A stretch of DNA of 64,000 bases, from assembly GCA_964438865.1 (NCBI GenBank), contig CAYTMI010000013.1, positions 8,404 through 72,403 of the forward strand, read 5' to 3'. Below, in pieces: positions 16,878 to 26,151 of the stretch. A model generated the notes under the pieces. It saw nothing but the letters and a program-made list of their open reading frames with translations. It searched no databases and had not been told where the DNA came from. Numbering within the stretch: the first letter of the stretch is position 1; every line of letters starts with the position of its first letter. Position numbers and translations under genes: made by a program. The stretch is from G016234445 sp964438865 (lineage in GTDB: Bacteria > Chloroflexota > Dehalococcoidia > Tepidiformales > Tepidiformaceae).

Positions 16878-17549
16878 CTACATCGAAGGGCCCAAAGGGG
16901 CGACCGCGAACAGGGCGCTGAACTGCTTGCACCAGACGATGGCGCTCGCGAACTTCGAAACGTCAACCCCGGCGGGAATTTCGTAGTTGAAAGAGCCGTC
17001 GGTTGCCTTGAGCTTCCCGAGGTTCAACGCGCCCTCGCCGAATCCTCCGGCGCTGGGGGACAGGTAAACGAACAGGTCCGGGCCGTTGCGGACTGAGAAG
17101 TCCTCAACGCGCAGGACGTAGGTGCCGGGGGACGTCTCGATCAGCAAGGCGGTGCCGCGCCCGAAGTGAAACTCGTCGGCGCCATGGAACTCGCCCGAGC
17201 GGCGCAAGAGCGGCTGGGCGGCGACGGGGGTCATCCCCTGGCGGTCGGCTGCCGTATTCGCAGTCGCTGCCGCGGGCACGGGTTCGGTTGCCAGGGGGCT
17301 GGCCTCCTCGATGTGCGAACGCTCCCAGAGGGGCGACACAAGGTAGTAACCCACGGGCAGCATCACGGCCAAGGCGGGAACTGCGACGACGGCGACCGCC
17401 AGGCGGTGCGCCCAGGCCCAGTGCTGCCACCCGCGGCGAAGGCCGATCGCCAACCCGGCGGCGGCGATCACGATGCTCATGGCCCCGATCGGCCAGCGGT
17501 AGGGATAGAGCGACGATACGAACGATTCAAGGGCGCCGAAGATCTCCAT
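16878..17549 (-). CDS. Membrane-anchored DM13-domain protein
   Basis: 223 residues. Two hydrophobic segments near the N terminus (about 20-38 and 50-72) anchor it. After a linker, the C-terminal domain (about 105-220) reads as DM13: GEFHGADEFHFGRGTALL, RVEDFSVRNGPDLFVYLS, then NLGKLKATDGSFNYEIP and AIVWCKQFSALFAVA. DM13 domains are proposed electron-transfer or redox modules, and the conserved Cys in the VWCKQF motif is retained. The start at 17549 has a GGAGG just upstream. It precedes recA on the same strand, though probably as a separate unit. Confidence 0.82.
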   Translation of the reverse strand: MEIFGALESFVSSLYPYRWPIGAMSIVIAAAGLAIGLRRGWQHWAWAHRLAVAVVAVPALAVMLPVGYYLVSPLWERSHIEEASPLATEPVPAAATANTAADRQGMTPVAAQPLLRRSGEFHGADEFHFGRGTALLIETSPGTYVLRVEDFSVRNGPDLFVYLSPSAGGFGEGALNLGKLKATDGSFNYEIPAGVDVSKFASAIVWCKQFSALFAVAPLGPSM

Positions 17550-17643
17550 GGATGATCCTCCCTCCAAACTCTTCGAGCGATCGTAGCGGCCGCGGCCCGG
17601 CGATGCGTTCAGCGTCTTAACCCGCGTCGCCGCCGCCGCCGGC

Positions 17644-17943
17644 ATGTACGCTCTCCTGGTGACCCGTATCGCCGTCCGCGTTACGCCGCGTGCCTCCCGC
17701 GACGCCATCGAAGGCTTCGATGGCGAAGGGGTCCTGCGTGTGCGCGTCACCGCGCCGCCAGCCGATGGCGCCGCCAACGCCGCGGTCGCGAAACTCCTTG
17801 CCAGTGCCCTCGGCCTTCCGGCGCGCGACGTGGTGCTCGTCAGCGGCGCCACGGCGCGCGCCAAGCTCTTCGAAGTATCGATGGATGCCGATCAGGTGGC
17901 TCTCCGCCTGAGTCAGCCGCCGGGGAAAGCCACGGGCCGATAA
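17644..17943 (+). CDS. DUF167 (YggU) family protein
   Basis: 99 residues, the typical size of the family. Diagnostic stretches are IAVRVTPRASRDAI, LRVRVTAPPADGAANAAVAKLLA and VVLVSGATARAKLFEV. The function of the family is unknown. It is divergent from the DM13 gene and convergent with the SDR gene; a short CCCTT/AAGGG hairpin lies in the gap after its stop. Confidence 0.85.
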   Translation: MYALLVTRIAVRVTPRASRDAIEGFDGEGVLRVRVTAPPADGAANAAVAKLLASALGLPARDVVLVSGATARAKLFEVSMDADQVALRLSQPPGKATGR

Positions 17944-17977
17944 TGTCCCTTCGGAAGGGCCCTTCAGGGGCGGCGCC

Positions 17978-18715
17978 TCAGGCCGTCATCCCCCCGTCGA
18001 TGATGAACTCCGCGCCGCTCGAATAGCTGCTGTCGTCGCAGCTGAGGAAGAGCGCGAGCTTCGCCACTTCGTCAGCCCGGGCGATCCGGCCGAGCGGAAT
18101 CCTCTGCGTCCAGCGCTCGAAGTCTCCGCTCTCGAAGGCCGGGATCTCGTGCAGCATTGGCGTCTCGATGATCCCCGGGTGGATCGAGTTGACGCGGATC
18201 CCGTAGCGCCCAAGCTCCTTCGCGGCGCTCTTCGTCATCCCGCGGACGGCCCATTTGCTGGCGCCATAGGCGACGGCCCCGGCCGAGTTCTCCATGCCTG
18301 CGATGGAAGAGATGTTGACGATAGCCCCCGATCCGCGCTCCATCATCGGTCGTGCGACTGCCCGCATCCCGAGGAACACGCCGACCTGGTTCACGTTGAT
18401 CACGCGCATGTAGTCTTCGAGCGTGGTGTTGGCGATCGTGCCGACTTTGAAGATCCCCGCGTTGTTGATGAGCACGTCGATCCTGCCGTGCAGCCTGAGG
18501 ACCTCGGTCACCACCTCGCCCCAGCGTGCCTCGCTGGTCACGTCGTGGTGAAGGTAGGTGCCGCCGCATTCGCGCGCTGTCGCGGCGCCGTCTGCGTCGA
18601 GCACATCCGTTACAACGACAGCCGCCCCCTCCGCGGCGAACAGCCTCGCTTCTGCGGCGCCCTGTCCCCTTGCCCCGCCCGTAATCACCGTGACTTTCCC
18701 GTCGAGCTTGCCCAT
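17978..18715 (-). CDS. Short-chain dehydrogenase/reductase (SDR)
   Basis: 245 residues. The classical SDR signatures are all present: the cofactor loop TGGARGQGAAEA, the DVLDAD stretch after strand 2 (Asp here favours NAD), NNAG, the catalytic Ser in NISSIAG, and Tyr/Lys in YGASK. The C terminus SSYSSGAEFIIDGGMTA is typical of 3-alpha/20-beta-hydroxysteroid dehydrogenase-like or 3-oxoacyl reductase-like enzymes. The substrate is unknown. The start at 18715 is taken at the MGKLDGK consensus N terminus. Confidence 0.9.
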   Translation of the reverse strand: MGKLDGKVTVITGGARGQGAAEARLFAAEGAAVVVTDVLDADGAATARECGGTYLHHDVTSEARWGEVVTEVLRLHGRIDVLINNAGIFKVGTIANTTLEDYMRVINVNQVGVFLGMRAVARPMMERGSGAIVNISSIAGMENSAGAVAYGASKWAVRGMTKSAAKELGRYGIRVNSIHPGIIETPMLHEIPAFESGDFERWTQRIPLGRIARADEVAKLALFLSCDDSSYSSGAEFIIDGGMTA

Positions 18716-18892
18716 GGCGCGTCCCCCGGCGCCAGGATTCCCCGGGCCAAGCCGGGCAGCACCGAAGGACGGAGTATAGCGCCGCCGGGGGCCCGCCGGA
18801 GCGCGCTTTCCCTCTATCGCTCGCACCCGATAGGGTGAATGTCCGCCCGGTGCGCGGCCAGCGTCGCCGGAGCATGCTCAAGGACCGCCCAC

Positions 18893-20278
18893 ATGCCTGC
18901 ACCCGACCTCGACACCATCGTTTCGCTCGCCAAGCGCCGCGGCTTCATCTTCCCCTCCGCCGAGATCTACGGCGGCTTCGCCAACACGTACGACTACGGC
19001 CCATTGGGCGTCGAACTCAAGCGCAACATCCGCGAGACATGGTGGCGCTCCATGGTCCGCGACCGCGACGACGTCGTCGGCCTCGACGCGGCTTTGCTCA
19101 CGAACCCGAAGGTCTGGGTTGCCAGCGGCCACGTCGCGAACTTCACCGACCCCCTCGTCGACTGCAAGACCTGCCAGCAGCGCTTCCGTCTCGACCACCT
19201 CCTCGAAGGCGCCTACCCCGAAGTCGAGAAGCACGCGGAAGGCTACCGCTGCCCCCGCGGCCGGTGCGAATTCACCGAACCCCGCCAGTTCAACATGATG
19301 TTCCAGACGCAGGTTGGCCCCGTCGCCGATGAGTCGAGCATCGCCTACCTGCCGCCCGAGACCGCCCAGGGCATCTTCATCAACTTCGAAAACGTCGTCG
19401 CGTCCATGCGCCGGAAGCTCCCCTTTGGCATCGCCCAGACGCGCGTCAGCTTCCGCAACGAGATCACCCCCGGCAAGTTCATCTTCCGCACCCTCGAATT
19501 CGAGCAGATGGAGATGGAGTACTTCGCCATGCCCCCCCGGGACCGCGACAATCCCGCCGAATACCTGGACCTCTACCGCTACTGGGTCAACGAACGGTTC
19601 CAGTGGTACGTCGACAAGGTGGGGATCGACCCCTCGCGCCTGCGACTTCGCGAACACACGAAGGAGGAGCTGTCGCACTACAGCGCCGGCACTACCGACG
19701 TCGAGTACCTCTTCCCCTGGGGCTGGGGCGAACTCGAGGGCATCGCCAGCCGCACCGACTTCGACCTGCGGTCACACGGCGAGGTCAGCGGCCACCCGCT
19801 CACCTACTTCGACGAGGAGACGAATCAGCACGTCATCCCCTGGGTCGTAGAGCCCGCGGCAGGGCTGACCCGCCTGCTCGCGGTGACGATTCTGGAGGCT
19901 TACAACGAGGAGCCGGACGAAAAGGGCGACAAGCGCGTCGTCCTCAAGTTCCGGCCAAACATCGCGCCGATCAAAGTGGCTGTGCTGCCGCTGTCGAAGA
20001 ACGAAGCCCTGCGGCCGACGGCCCGCCGCGTCTTCGACCTTCTCCGGCCGGTCTTCATGGCCCAGTACGACGAAACCCAGTCGATCGGCCGCCGCTACCG
20101 CCGCCAGGACGAGATCGGCACCCCGCTCTGCGTCACGGTCGACTTTCAGACCGTCGGAGAGAAGGGCGAGGCCGGGGACGACGCGGTCACTATCCGCGAG
20201 CGTGACAGCCAGCAGCAGACGCGCGTCCCGATTAGCGGGCTGCTCGAAGCCGTCGGCGAGCGGCTCCCCGGCTGTTAG
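18893..20278 (+). CDS. glyS: Glycyl-tRNA synthetase, dimeric (alpha2) type
   Basis: 461 residues, class II synthetase of the archaeal/Gram-positive type. It charges tRNA-Gly. Motif 1 contains FANTYDYGPLGVELKRN, motif 2 FRNEITPGKFIFRTLEFEQ and motif 3 GLTRLLAVTILEAY; the C-terminal anticodon-binding domain begins near KVAVLPLSKNEA. A short Cys pair insert (CKTC, then CPRGRC) resembles a zinc-binding insertion. The start at 18893 is chosen because the preceding in-frame codons are arbitrary and AAGGA is nearby. No T-box leader was recognised. Confidence 0.95.
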   Translation: MPAPDLDTIVSLAKRRGFIFPSAEIYGGFANTYDYGPLGVELKRNIRETWWRSMVRDRDDVVGLDAALLTNPKVWVASGHVANFTDPLVDCKTCQQRFRLDHLLEGAYPEVEKHAEGYRCPRGRCEFTEPRQFNMMFQTQVGPVADESSIAYLPPETAQGIFINFENVVASMRRKLPFGIAQTRVSFRNEITPGKFIFRTLEFEQMEMEYFAMPPRDRDNPAEYLDLYRYWVNERFQWYVDKVGIDPSRLRLREHTKEELSHYSAGTTDVEYLFPWGWGELEGIASRTDFDLRSHGEVSGHPLTYFDEETNQHVIPWVVEPAAGLTRLLAVTILEAYNEEPDEKGDKRVVLKFRPNIAPIKVAVLPLSKNEALRPTARRVFDLLRPVFMAQYDETQSIGRRYRRQDEIGTPLCVTVDFQTVGEKGEAGDDAVTIRERDSQQQTRVPISGLLEAVGERLPGC

Positions 20279-20288
20279 CGCGGGGAGC
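20263..20288. terminator. Hairpin between glyS and the convergent gene
   Basis: GCTCCCCG at 20263-20270 pairs with CGGGGAGC at 20281-20288, an eight-base-pair GC-rich stem spanning the glyS stop. No T-run follows on either strand, so this is a possible bidirectional terminator without the U tract. Confidence 0.4.
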
Positions 20289-20599
20289 TACTTGGCGGCG
20301 TGAACCCCTGCCCCGCGGCAGGCTTTGCCGAACTCCGCGATCGCAATGATCAGCGGGTCGTGGGCTCCGAGGTCGATCTTGCCGAAGTGGTGAGTCATCG
20401 CTTCGTAGATGTGCTCGCCCGCCTTGTGGATGGCCTCGTCGTCGGCTTCGCGGCTGCGCTGCCCGAACTCCGAGATCGCTTTCACGATCGGCTGATGGGG
20501 GCCGAGGTCCAGCGGCCCGAACTTGTGCGTGAACGCCTCGTAGAGGTGGCCGCTGGCCGTCTTCACCCTGGCTTCGGCATCGGTCGTTGGTGCTGCCAT
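20288..20599 (-). CDS. Small protein with two internal repeats, unknown function
   Basis: 103 residues from an ATG preceded by AGGAG. Two copies of a unit of about 30 residues stand out: HLYEAFTHKFGPLDLG (about 32-62) and HIYEAMTHHFGKIDLG (about 77-107 of the longer frame), each followed by a P-L/I-V/I-x-A-I-x-EFG segment. There is no signal peptide, membrane helix or Cys pair. The duplicated histidine-rich motif (HxYEAxTHxFG) could bind metal or a cofactor, but that is speculation. The family is not recognised. Confidence 0.72.
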   Translation of the reverse strand: MAAPTTDAEARVKTASGHLYEAFTHKFGPLDLGPHQPIVKAISEFGQRSREADDEAIHKAGEHIYEAMTHHFGKIDLGAHDPLIIAIAEFGKACRGAGVHAAK

Positions 20600-20722
20600 C
20601 GCTGACTCCTGAGATTGTTTTCGTCGATTGTAGCACTCGCGAAACATGACTGTAACAAAGGTAAAGAACGCTGCTCATCACCTCCCGGCGCGCTACCATC
20701 CCCCGCCTGAGAGGTGCTCGCC

Positions 20723-21748
20723 ATGCCCAGACTGGAAGTCCGCCCCGTCATCGACGCCGACCGCGCGCCCGTAGCCGGCTTGCTCCGGGAGCGCCATATC
20801 CGGGACATGACTCGCGTAGCCGGGCTGACCGCCCCCTTCTCGCGCGAGAAGCCGTGCGAGGTCGCCACGGGCCGGCTGTTCGACAGCCCTCACGCCGAGG
20901 GAGTCGCAGCTGTCCGCAACGGCAGTGTTGTGGGCTACCTCTTCGGCGAACGCATGCTCCTCTCGCCGGCACACGACGCATCCCGCTTCATCGAACCCCA
21001 CTCGATCAGCACTTCCGTGCTCGGGCACGCAATCGCGGCCGGGGAAGACGCGGCCACCCTCTACCGCGCGATGTATGCCGCCCTCGCCGGGGCCTGGGTG
21101 CGCGATGGCTTCTTCCTCCACACCACCCACATCGTCCCCGGCGATGCCGAACTGCAGGAAGCGTGGGTCGCGCTCGGTTTCGGCCGGAAGACCACGGCGG
21201 CGGTCCGCCCAACCGGGCCGGTCGATGCGCCACCGGCGACGGGCGGACTCGACATCCACCTGGCGGGACCCGAAGACCTTGAGGTCATCCTCCACTTGAG
21301 CGACGTGCTCAACGCGCACCATGCCGGGCCGCCCATGTTCTGGCCGATCGTCCGCACCGCCGACGTTGCCGCCCGCGAATCGTTCGTTTCGGCGCTTGCC
21401 AACCCCGGCAACCCCCATTTCGTTGCCTATGCCCCGGACGGCCGTCCGCTCGGGATGCAAACCTTCCTCAGCCCGGGATTTACCCCGCCCGTGGCGCACG
21501 AAGACGGGAAGACCATCTACCTCTTTGAGGGGATCGTCGACACCGATGTCCGCGGCGGTGGCGTGGGCACGCGGCTGCTTGACGAGTCGATGCGTTGGTG
21601 CCGGGAACAGGGATACGAAGCCTGCTGCCTCCACTACGCCAGCGGGAACCCGAGCGGGGCTCCGTTCTGGCAGGGCCACGGCTTCCTCCCGGTCGAGCAC
21701 ACGATGCAGCGCCGAATCGACGAACGGATTGCGTGGGCGAACCGCTGA
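20723..21748 (+). CDS. Two-domain GNAT-family N-acetyltransferase
   Basis: 341 residues. Two GNAT-like domains can be seen. The N-terminal one (about 5-155) is degenerate. The C-terminal one (about 175-325) has the acetyl-CoA-binding strand and loop FEGIVDTDVRGGGVGTRLLDESMRWCREQG and the terminal GFLPVEHTMQRR. The acceptor substrate is not identifiable. The start at 20723 follows GAGGTG at a normal distance. Convergent with the SGNH-like gene. Confidence 0.82.
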   Translation: MPRLEVRPVIDADRAPVAGLLRERHIRDMTRVAGLTAPFSREKPCEVATGRLFDSPHAEGVAAVRNGSVVGYLFGERMLLSPAHDASRFIEPHSISTSVLGHAIAAGEDAATLYRAMYAALAGAWVRDGFFLHTTHIVPGDAELQEAWVALGFGRKTTAAVRPTGPVDAPPATGGLDIHLAGPEDLEVILHLSDVLNAHHAGPPMFWPIVRTADVAARESFVSALANPGNPHFVAYAPDGRPLGMQTFLSPGFTPPVAHEDGKTIYLFEGIVDTDVRGGGVGTRLLDESMRWCREQGYEACCLHYASGNPSGAPFWQGHGFLPVEHTMQRRIDERIAWANR

Positions 21749-21760
21749 GCCTTCGGGAGC

Positions 21761-22552
21761 TCAGGTCCGGGCGGGTTCGCGGTCCCCAGCCGAGGCCTTG
21801 TGGGCGATCGTCCACGCCTCCACCAGCGCCGCGCCTTCTTCGCGCCCCATGTACTGGTGGCCGACAGCGGTCTGCCTGAACCATGCCGGGCTCAGGCGTT
21901 CCTTCAGTTCCTCTTTCGGGATGGCACGGTCGCGCTTCACGTAGGAGACGTGCATCCGCTCACAGGCGGCCTTCAGGTTGGCCGCAATGTACTCGGAACG
22001 GGCCCTGGAGCGCGCCTGCTGGCGCTTGCCGCGGAGGGGAACGTGCCCCCAGCCGCCGCCCGACGGTCCTCGCACCACCATCACGATGTCTTCGCGGTGG
22101 ACCAGCGCGCGCCGCATGCATGTCTCGACGACATTGACCACGTCTTCCGGCGTGAAGTAGGTAGCGCCGCCGCCCACCGCCCGCGTAAGCAGCCGGCGCC
22201 CTGTCTGGAACACCCGAGAGTTCGCCAGCCGTGGATTCTTCCCGACTTTGACGCCGGTTTCGCCCAGCTTCTTCCCGACGCGTCCCAACGCCCGCTCGAA
22301 GCGCAGCGGCAAGGATTCATAGCCGTACCAGAACCAGTTGACCTTGAAAAAGACGACGTCCGGGTCGAATTCGTCCAGCCAGCGGTCGAAGATGTCGGGG
22401 AACTCGGCGCTCGGCCATCCGCGCTTGAGGATCGTCTCCACCGGCTCGCCCGCGGCCTCGGCCAACAGCCGCTCCGCGATCTGGTAGCCCCGTTCTCCGG
22501 CCGGGACGTCCATCTCCGTGTCTTCGCTCGTGCCGACCCGCAGTATCCGCAT
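21761..22552 (-). CDS. SGNH/GDSL-hydrolase-like protein
   Basis: 263 residues. The N terminus RVGTSEDTEM replaces the GDS block of SGNH hydrolases with G-T-S. A later PDVVFFKVNWFWYGYE matches the strand and Asn of block III, and GHQYMGREEGAALVEAW could carry the catalytic His. The layout is shared with the SGNH gene at 56515: G-x-S start, a D-P-D-V/L-V-F-F/S strand, an Arg-rich helix, then a Val-rich strand near VMVVRGP. The two look like diverged relatives. It probably acts on esters or acyl/acetyl groups; substrate unknown. It is the last gene of a long minus-strand run. Confidence 0.6.
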   Translation of the reverse strand: MRILRVGTSEDTEMDVPAGERGYQIAERLLAEAAGEPVETILKRGWPSAEFPDIFDRWLDEFDPDVVFFKVNWFWYGYESLPLRFERALGRVGKKLGETGVKVGKNPRLANSRVFQTGRRLLTRAVGGGATYFTPEDVVNVVETCMRRALVHREDIVMVVRGPSGGGWGHVPLRGKRQQARSRARSEYIAANLKAACERMHVSYVKRDRAIPKEELKERLSPAWFRQTAVGHQYMGREEGAALVEAWTIAHKASAGDREPART

Positions 22553-22598
22553 AGGGGGACTGTACCGCTGGGCCAGCCACGGATCTATGCGCCCCTGC

Positions 22599-23534
22599 CT
22601 AACTGCCGAAGGCCGGGATGACCTCGTCGGCCCAGGCCCGGAGAGCGTCCCAGTCGACTGGCGGCCGGATGGCGATGTTCACTCGGGCGGCCCCGGCTTC
22701 GGCGTAGCGCCCTACGAGGTCGATGGCCTGCGACGGCAACCCGATGACCGCGCCGCGGCTCCGCATGGCCTCTGCCGCGGGCCCCCACGTCTCCCGGAAC
22801 TGTTCGTCCACTCGGTCCAGGTGCGCCGGGCTGGCGGCCATGTGGAAGGTCAGGTTCACGTTCCGTTCGATCGCTTTCAGGTCGCGCCCTTCACGTTCGC
22901 ACCACTGGTCGAGGATGCCGGACAGCCGGGTGAATTCGGCCGGCGACGTGTAGGGCGTGTTCCAGCCGTCCGCGTGCCGCGCCGCGATCCGCAGGGTCCG
23001 CTTTTCCCCGTTGCCCCCGACCCAGATCCGTGGCCGGGGCTGTACGGGCTTTGGGTTGCAGGCGGCGTTCGTCAGGGTGAAGTACTGTCCGGCGAAGTCG
23101 GAACGGTCGCGGGTGGTCAACAGTCTCACGACCTGGACCCCCTCCTCCAGGATGTCCATACGCTCCTTAATCGGGCGAAAGGGAATCCCGTAGGCGCGGT
23201 ACTCGGGCTCGTGCCAGCCGGCGCCAAGCCCGATCTCCAAGCGGCCGCCGCTCAACTGGTCGATGGTGCAGAGAGCGTTCGCGAGCACCGCCGGGTGCCG
23301 GTAGTTCATCCCCAGCACGAGGACGCCGATGCGGACGTTCTGCGTCTCACAGGCCATCGCTGCCATGCACGTCGTCGCTTCGAAGCAACTGCCGTTGCCG
23401 TCTACCGGCGGGGCTTCGTAGAAGTGGTCCCAGACGTCGACCCAGTCGAAGCCGGCTGTGTCCGCCCAGCGCCAGAGGCGGCGGAGTTCCTCCACGTTGA
23501 GGTTCTGTTGGCCGATGTGCAGTCCGAACTTCAT
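22599..23534 (-). CDS. LLM-class F420-dependent oxidoreductase
   Basis: 311 residues of the bacterial luciferase-like TIM-barrel family. Typical segments are MKFGLHIGQQN, AGFDWVDVWDHFYEAP, VRIGVLVLGMNYRHPAVLAN, the LSGGRLEIGLGAGWHEPEYRAYG signature and WVGGNGEKRTLRIAARHADGWN. Members use F420 or FMN; the NYRHP and GWHEPE segments resemble F420-dependent members. The start at 23534 overlaps the pepN stop by four bases, behind a GAGG. The substrate is unknown. Confidence 0.88.
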   Translation of the reverse strand: MKFGLHIGQQNLNVEELRRLWRWADTAGFDWVDVWDHFYEAPPVDGNGSCFEATTCMAAMACETQNVRIGVLVLGMNYRHPAVLANALCTIDQLSGGRLEIGLGAGWHEPEYRAYGIPFRPIKERMDILEEGVQVVRLLTTRDRSDFAGQYFTLTNAACNPKPVQPRPRIWVGGNGEKRTLRIAARHADGWNTPYTSPAEFTRLSGILDQWCEREGRDLKAIERNVNLTFHMAASPAHLDRVDEQFRETWGPAAEAMRSRGAVIGLPSQAIDLVGRYAEAGAARVNIAIRPPVDWDALRAWADEVIPAFGS

Positions 23535-26089
23535 CTGTTGCCTCCATGCTTCGCTGCCGCGTATGCCCGGCACTTGATCGCCCGCTCCAGCTCGTCGTTG
23601 GCCTCCCGCAGCTTTCGCACCAGCGTGGGAACGTCCCCCACCTTCGCGAGCAACTGCCGTGACCTGTCGAGGGTCGCTTCTTCCACCCGGTAGGCCGGGA
23701 ACAGGGCCGCGAAGTAGTCGACCGTGAACTCCTTGTCCTTTGTCCGGAAGATGCCATCGACGGCTTCGAAGAAGCGCTCGACATAAGGTGCAAGGAGCGC
23801 CCGCTGGACGGGCCAGTTGAAGCCGCGCATGGCCGAGCCGGTCAGGTAGAGCGAGCCGTAGCCGTCGCCGTGGATGCGCTCCCACGCTGTCTGCTTCGCC
23901 TCCGCGGCCGGCCTCGATGTCTCCGCCGCGAGCCTTGCCCGTTCCCCGCGGTCGGTCGGGTCGCGGCGAGCTTCCTCCGCCACACGTTCGGACGCGCCCG
24001 GCATCCCGAAGGCGACGAACCGGGTAGCGATGCTCCAGCGCATGTCCTGGTCGATGGTCAGCCCGGGCACCGCTTCGGCGCCGTCCGCGAGCCGCCCCAC
24101 CAGCGCCAGGTCGTCCGGCGCGCTGGCGCAGCCGATCAGCGCCCGCGCCCAGATGATGAGCGCGTCCGGCTGGCTGGTGGCCCGCAGTGCCTCCCAGGTT
24201 CCCAAAAAGAGCTTGTGGGACTCCTCCATCCGCCCCTCCTCGGGGACGAACCGGCCCAGCGCCAGGAGCGCCTGGTTTAGCGTTGGCTCGAGGAGTTCGA
24301 AGGCGGGCTCCAGCGGGAGCTTCTCCCGCACCATCTGCAGGTAGTCGACCGAGGTGAACTGCTGGTCCCGCACCATGTTCCAGAGGGTCGACCAGATCAA
24401 CTGCCGGAGGAGGATGTCGTCGATCCGCTCGATGTTCGCCCTGGCCCAGGCCGCAGACTCCTCGTCCAGCGCGACCTTGGCGTAGGCGTGGTCGTTGTAA
24501 TTCGGGAAGACCATCTGTGGCCGTTCCATCCCCCGGGCAGCGTCCACATCCCGCGACTCCCCGGCGAGGGCCACCGGCAAGACATCAACCTGCACGCCGC
24601 TGTCGCGCTCCCGGACAAGCCCGACTTCGAAGGTGTGGGGCCGGATCGTCGGGTAGCCGGATGGCGCCGCCTGCGAAACCGTGAGGTTGGTGACCCGGTC
24701 GCCGTCCGCCTCCCAGCGCGCCGAGATCGTGTTCAGCGAGGGCGTTTCCAGCCAGAGCTGCGCCCACGCCTTCAGGTCGCGTCCGCTCCCCGTCTCCAGC
24801 GCCGCGAGGAACTCTGAGAGCGTCGCGTTGTCATATGCGTACTTGCGGAAGTACTCCCGCATCCCTTCGCGGAACCCGTGCATCCCGATCGTCGCCACCA
24901 GCTGCTTGAGCACGGAAGCGCCCTTGCCATAGGTGATGCCGTCGAAGTTGAGGAACGTCTGGTCGGTGTCGGCCACCGTCCCCGCGATCGGGTGCGTCGT
25001 CACCAGCTGGTCCACCCGGTAGGCCCAGTTCTTGACCGAACCGTTGAAATTCTGCCAGCCGTTCCTAAACCGGGTCGCCGCGTCCATGCACAGGTACGAC
25101 ATGTAGGTGGCGAAGCTTTCGTTCAGCCAGAGGTCGTTCCACCAGCGCATGGTCACCAGGTCGCCAAACCACATGTGCGCCATCTCGTGGAGGACGGTCT
25201 CGCAACGGTTTTGACGCTGGTTTTCCGTCGGGGGGTCGCGGAAGACCATGTATTCGTTGTGGGTCACGGCGCCAACGTTCTCCATCGCGCCCGAATTGAA
25301 CTCGGGCACGAAGATCTGGTCGTATTTGCCGAAGGGGTAGCTTACCCCGAAGAACTGGCCGAACCAGTCCAGTCCCTGCCGGGTGATCGTGAACAGCTCT
25401 TCCGTATCGAGGTGCTTGACCAGGGACTTGCGGCAGTAGAGGCCCATCGGCACGCCGTTGTGCTCTTCCCTGGCCGCATGGTAGGGCCCCACGATCAGCG
25501 CGAAGAGGTAAGTGCTGAACCGCCTCGTTTCCTCGAATTCGTGCCGCGTCCGTCCGTCCCCGGCGCCGGCCGCCCCCACCTCACGGCTGTTCGCCACCAC
25601 CTCCCACTCTGCAGGCGCCGTCACCGCCAGCCGGTAGGTGCCCTTGATGTCCGGCTGGTCGAAGCAGGGGAAGAGCCGGTGGGCTTCGTAGGGCTCGAAG
25701 TTGCTGTAGAGGTATTCCTCGCCGTCTTCCGGGTCCTTGAACTGGTGGAACCCGTCTCCCTCGTGGTCGTATTCGTTTTCGTAGCGGAGGCGGACCGTCG
25801 TCCTTGGCCGCAGTGCCGCCCCCGAGAGCGTCAGCCGGTAGCCGTCCCACACTGGAGCGGCGGCGATGCCGTTGATTTCGAACAGGTCGATGCGCTTGCC
25901 GCGGTAGTCGAGAAACGTGTCGCCGTCGCCGGAGACATCGAAGGAAATGGTCACGTCGCCACGGTAGGTTTCCGCCCCTCGCTCCAGGTCGAGCGCGATC
26001 GCATACGCCGGGTTCGACACGCGTTTGGCCCTGGCTTCCGCGTCGTCCTGCGTCAGGATGTCGCGCGCTATGGCACTTTCTACCGTCAC
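23531..26089 (-). CDS. pepN: Aminopeptidase N (family M1)
   Basis: 852 residues. This zinc metallopeptidase removes N-terminal residues from peptides. GAMEN (exopeptidase motif) lies at 267-271 and the zinc site HEMAHMWFGD begins at residue 301, with the third ligand Glu in WLNESFATYM. The N-terminal saddle domain and the C-terminal ERAP1-like helical domain are both present, and length fits actinobacterial/Chloroflexota-type PepN. It starts with GTG and has no signal peptide, so it is cytoplasmic. It is coupled to the LLM oxidoreductase downstream. Confidence 0.95.
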   Translation of the reverse strand: MTVESAIARDILTQDDAEARAKRVSNPAYAIALDLERGAETYRGDVTISFDVSGDGDTFLDYRGKRIDLFEINGIAAAPVWDGYRLTLSGAALRPRTTVRLRYENEYDHEGDGFHQFKDPEDGEEYLYSNFEPYEAHRLFPCFDQPDIKGTYRLAVTAPAEWEVVANSREVGAAGAGDGRTRHEFEETRRFSTYLFALIVGPYHAAREEHNGVPMGLYCRKSLVKHLDTEELFTITRQGLDWFGQFFGVSYPFGKYDQIFVPEFNSGAMENVGAVTHNEYMVFRDPPTENQRQNRCETVLHEMAHMWFGDLVTMRWWNDLWLNESFATYMSYLCMDAATRFRNGWQNFNGSVKNWAYRVDQLVTTHPIAGTVADTDQTFLNFDGITYGKGASVLKQLVATIGMHGFREGMREYFRKYAYDNATLSEFLAALETGSGRDLKAWAQLWLETPSLNTISARWEADGDRVTNLTVSQAAPSGYPTIRPHTFEVGLVRERDSGVQVDVLPVALAGESRDVDAARGMERPQMVFPNYNDHAYAKVALDEESAAWARANIERIDDILLRQLIWSTLWNMVRDQQFTSVDYLQMVREKLPLEPAFELLEPTLNQALLALGRFVPEEGRMEESHKLFLGTWEALRATSQPDALIIWARALIGCASAPDDLALVGRLADGAEAVPGLTIDQDMRWSIATRFVAFGMPGASERVAEEARRDPTDRGERARLAAETSRPAAEAKQTAWERIHGDGYGSLYLTGSAMRGFNWPVQRALLAPYVERFFEAVDGIFRTKDKEFTVDYFAALFPAYRVEEATLDRSRQLLAKVGDVPTLVRKLREANDELERAIKCRAYAAAKHGGNR

Positions 26090-26151
26090 CTGGGTCCTCG
26101 TTTCTGCAATGATGCCGGCGCCAAACGGAGCGCGAATCCCGTGGCGAAAGC

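Noticed and set aside
17947..17959. CCCTT-CGG-AAGGG hairpin after the DUF167 gene as a terminator
   Set aside because: Stem of only five base pairs and no T-run; too weak to list as a separate feature.
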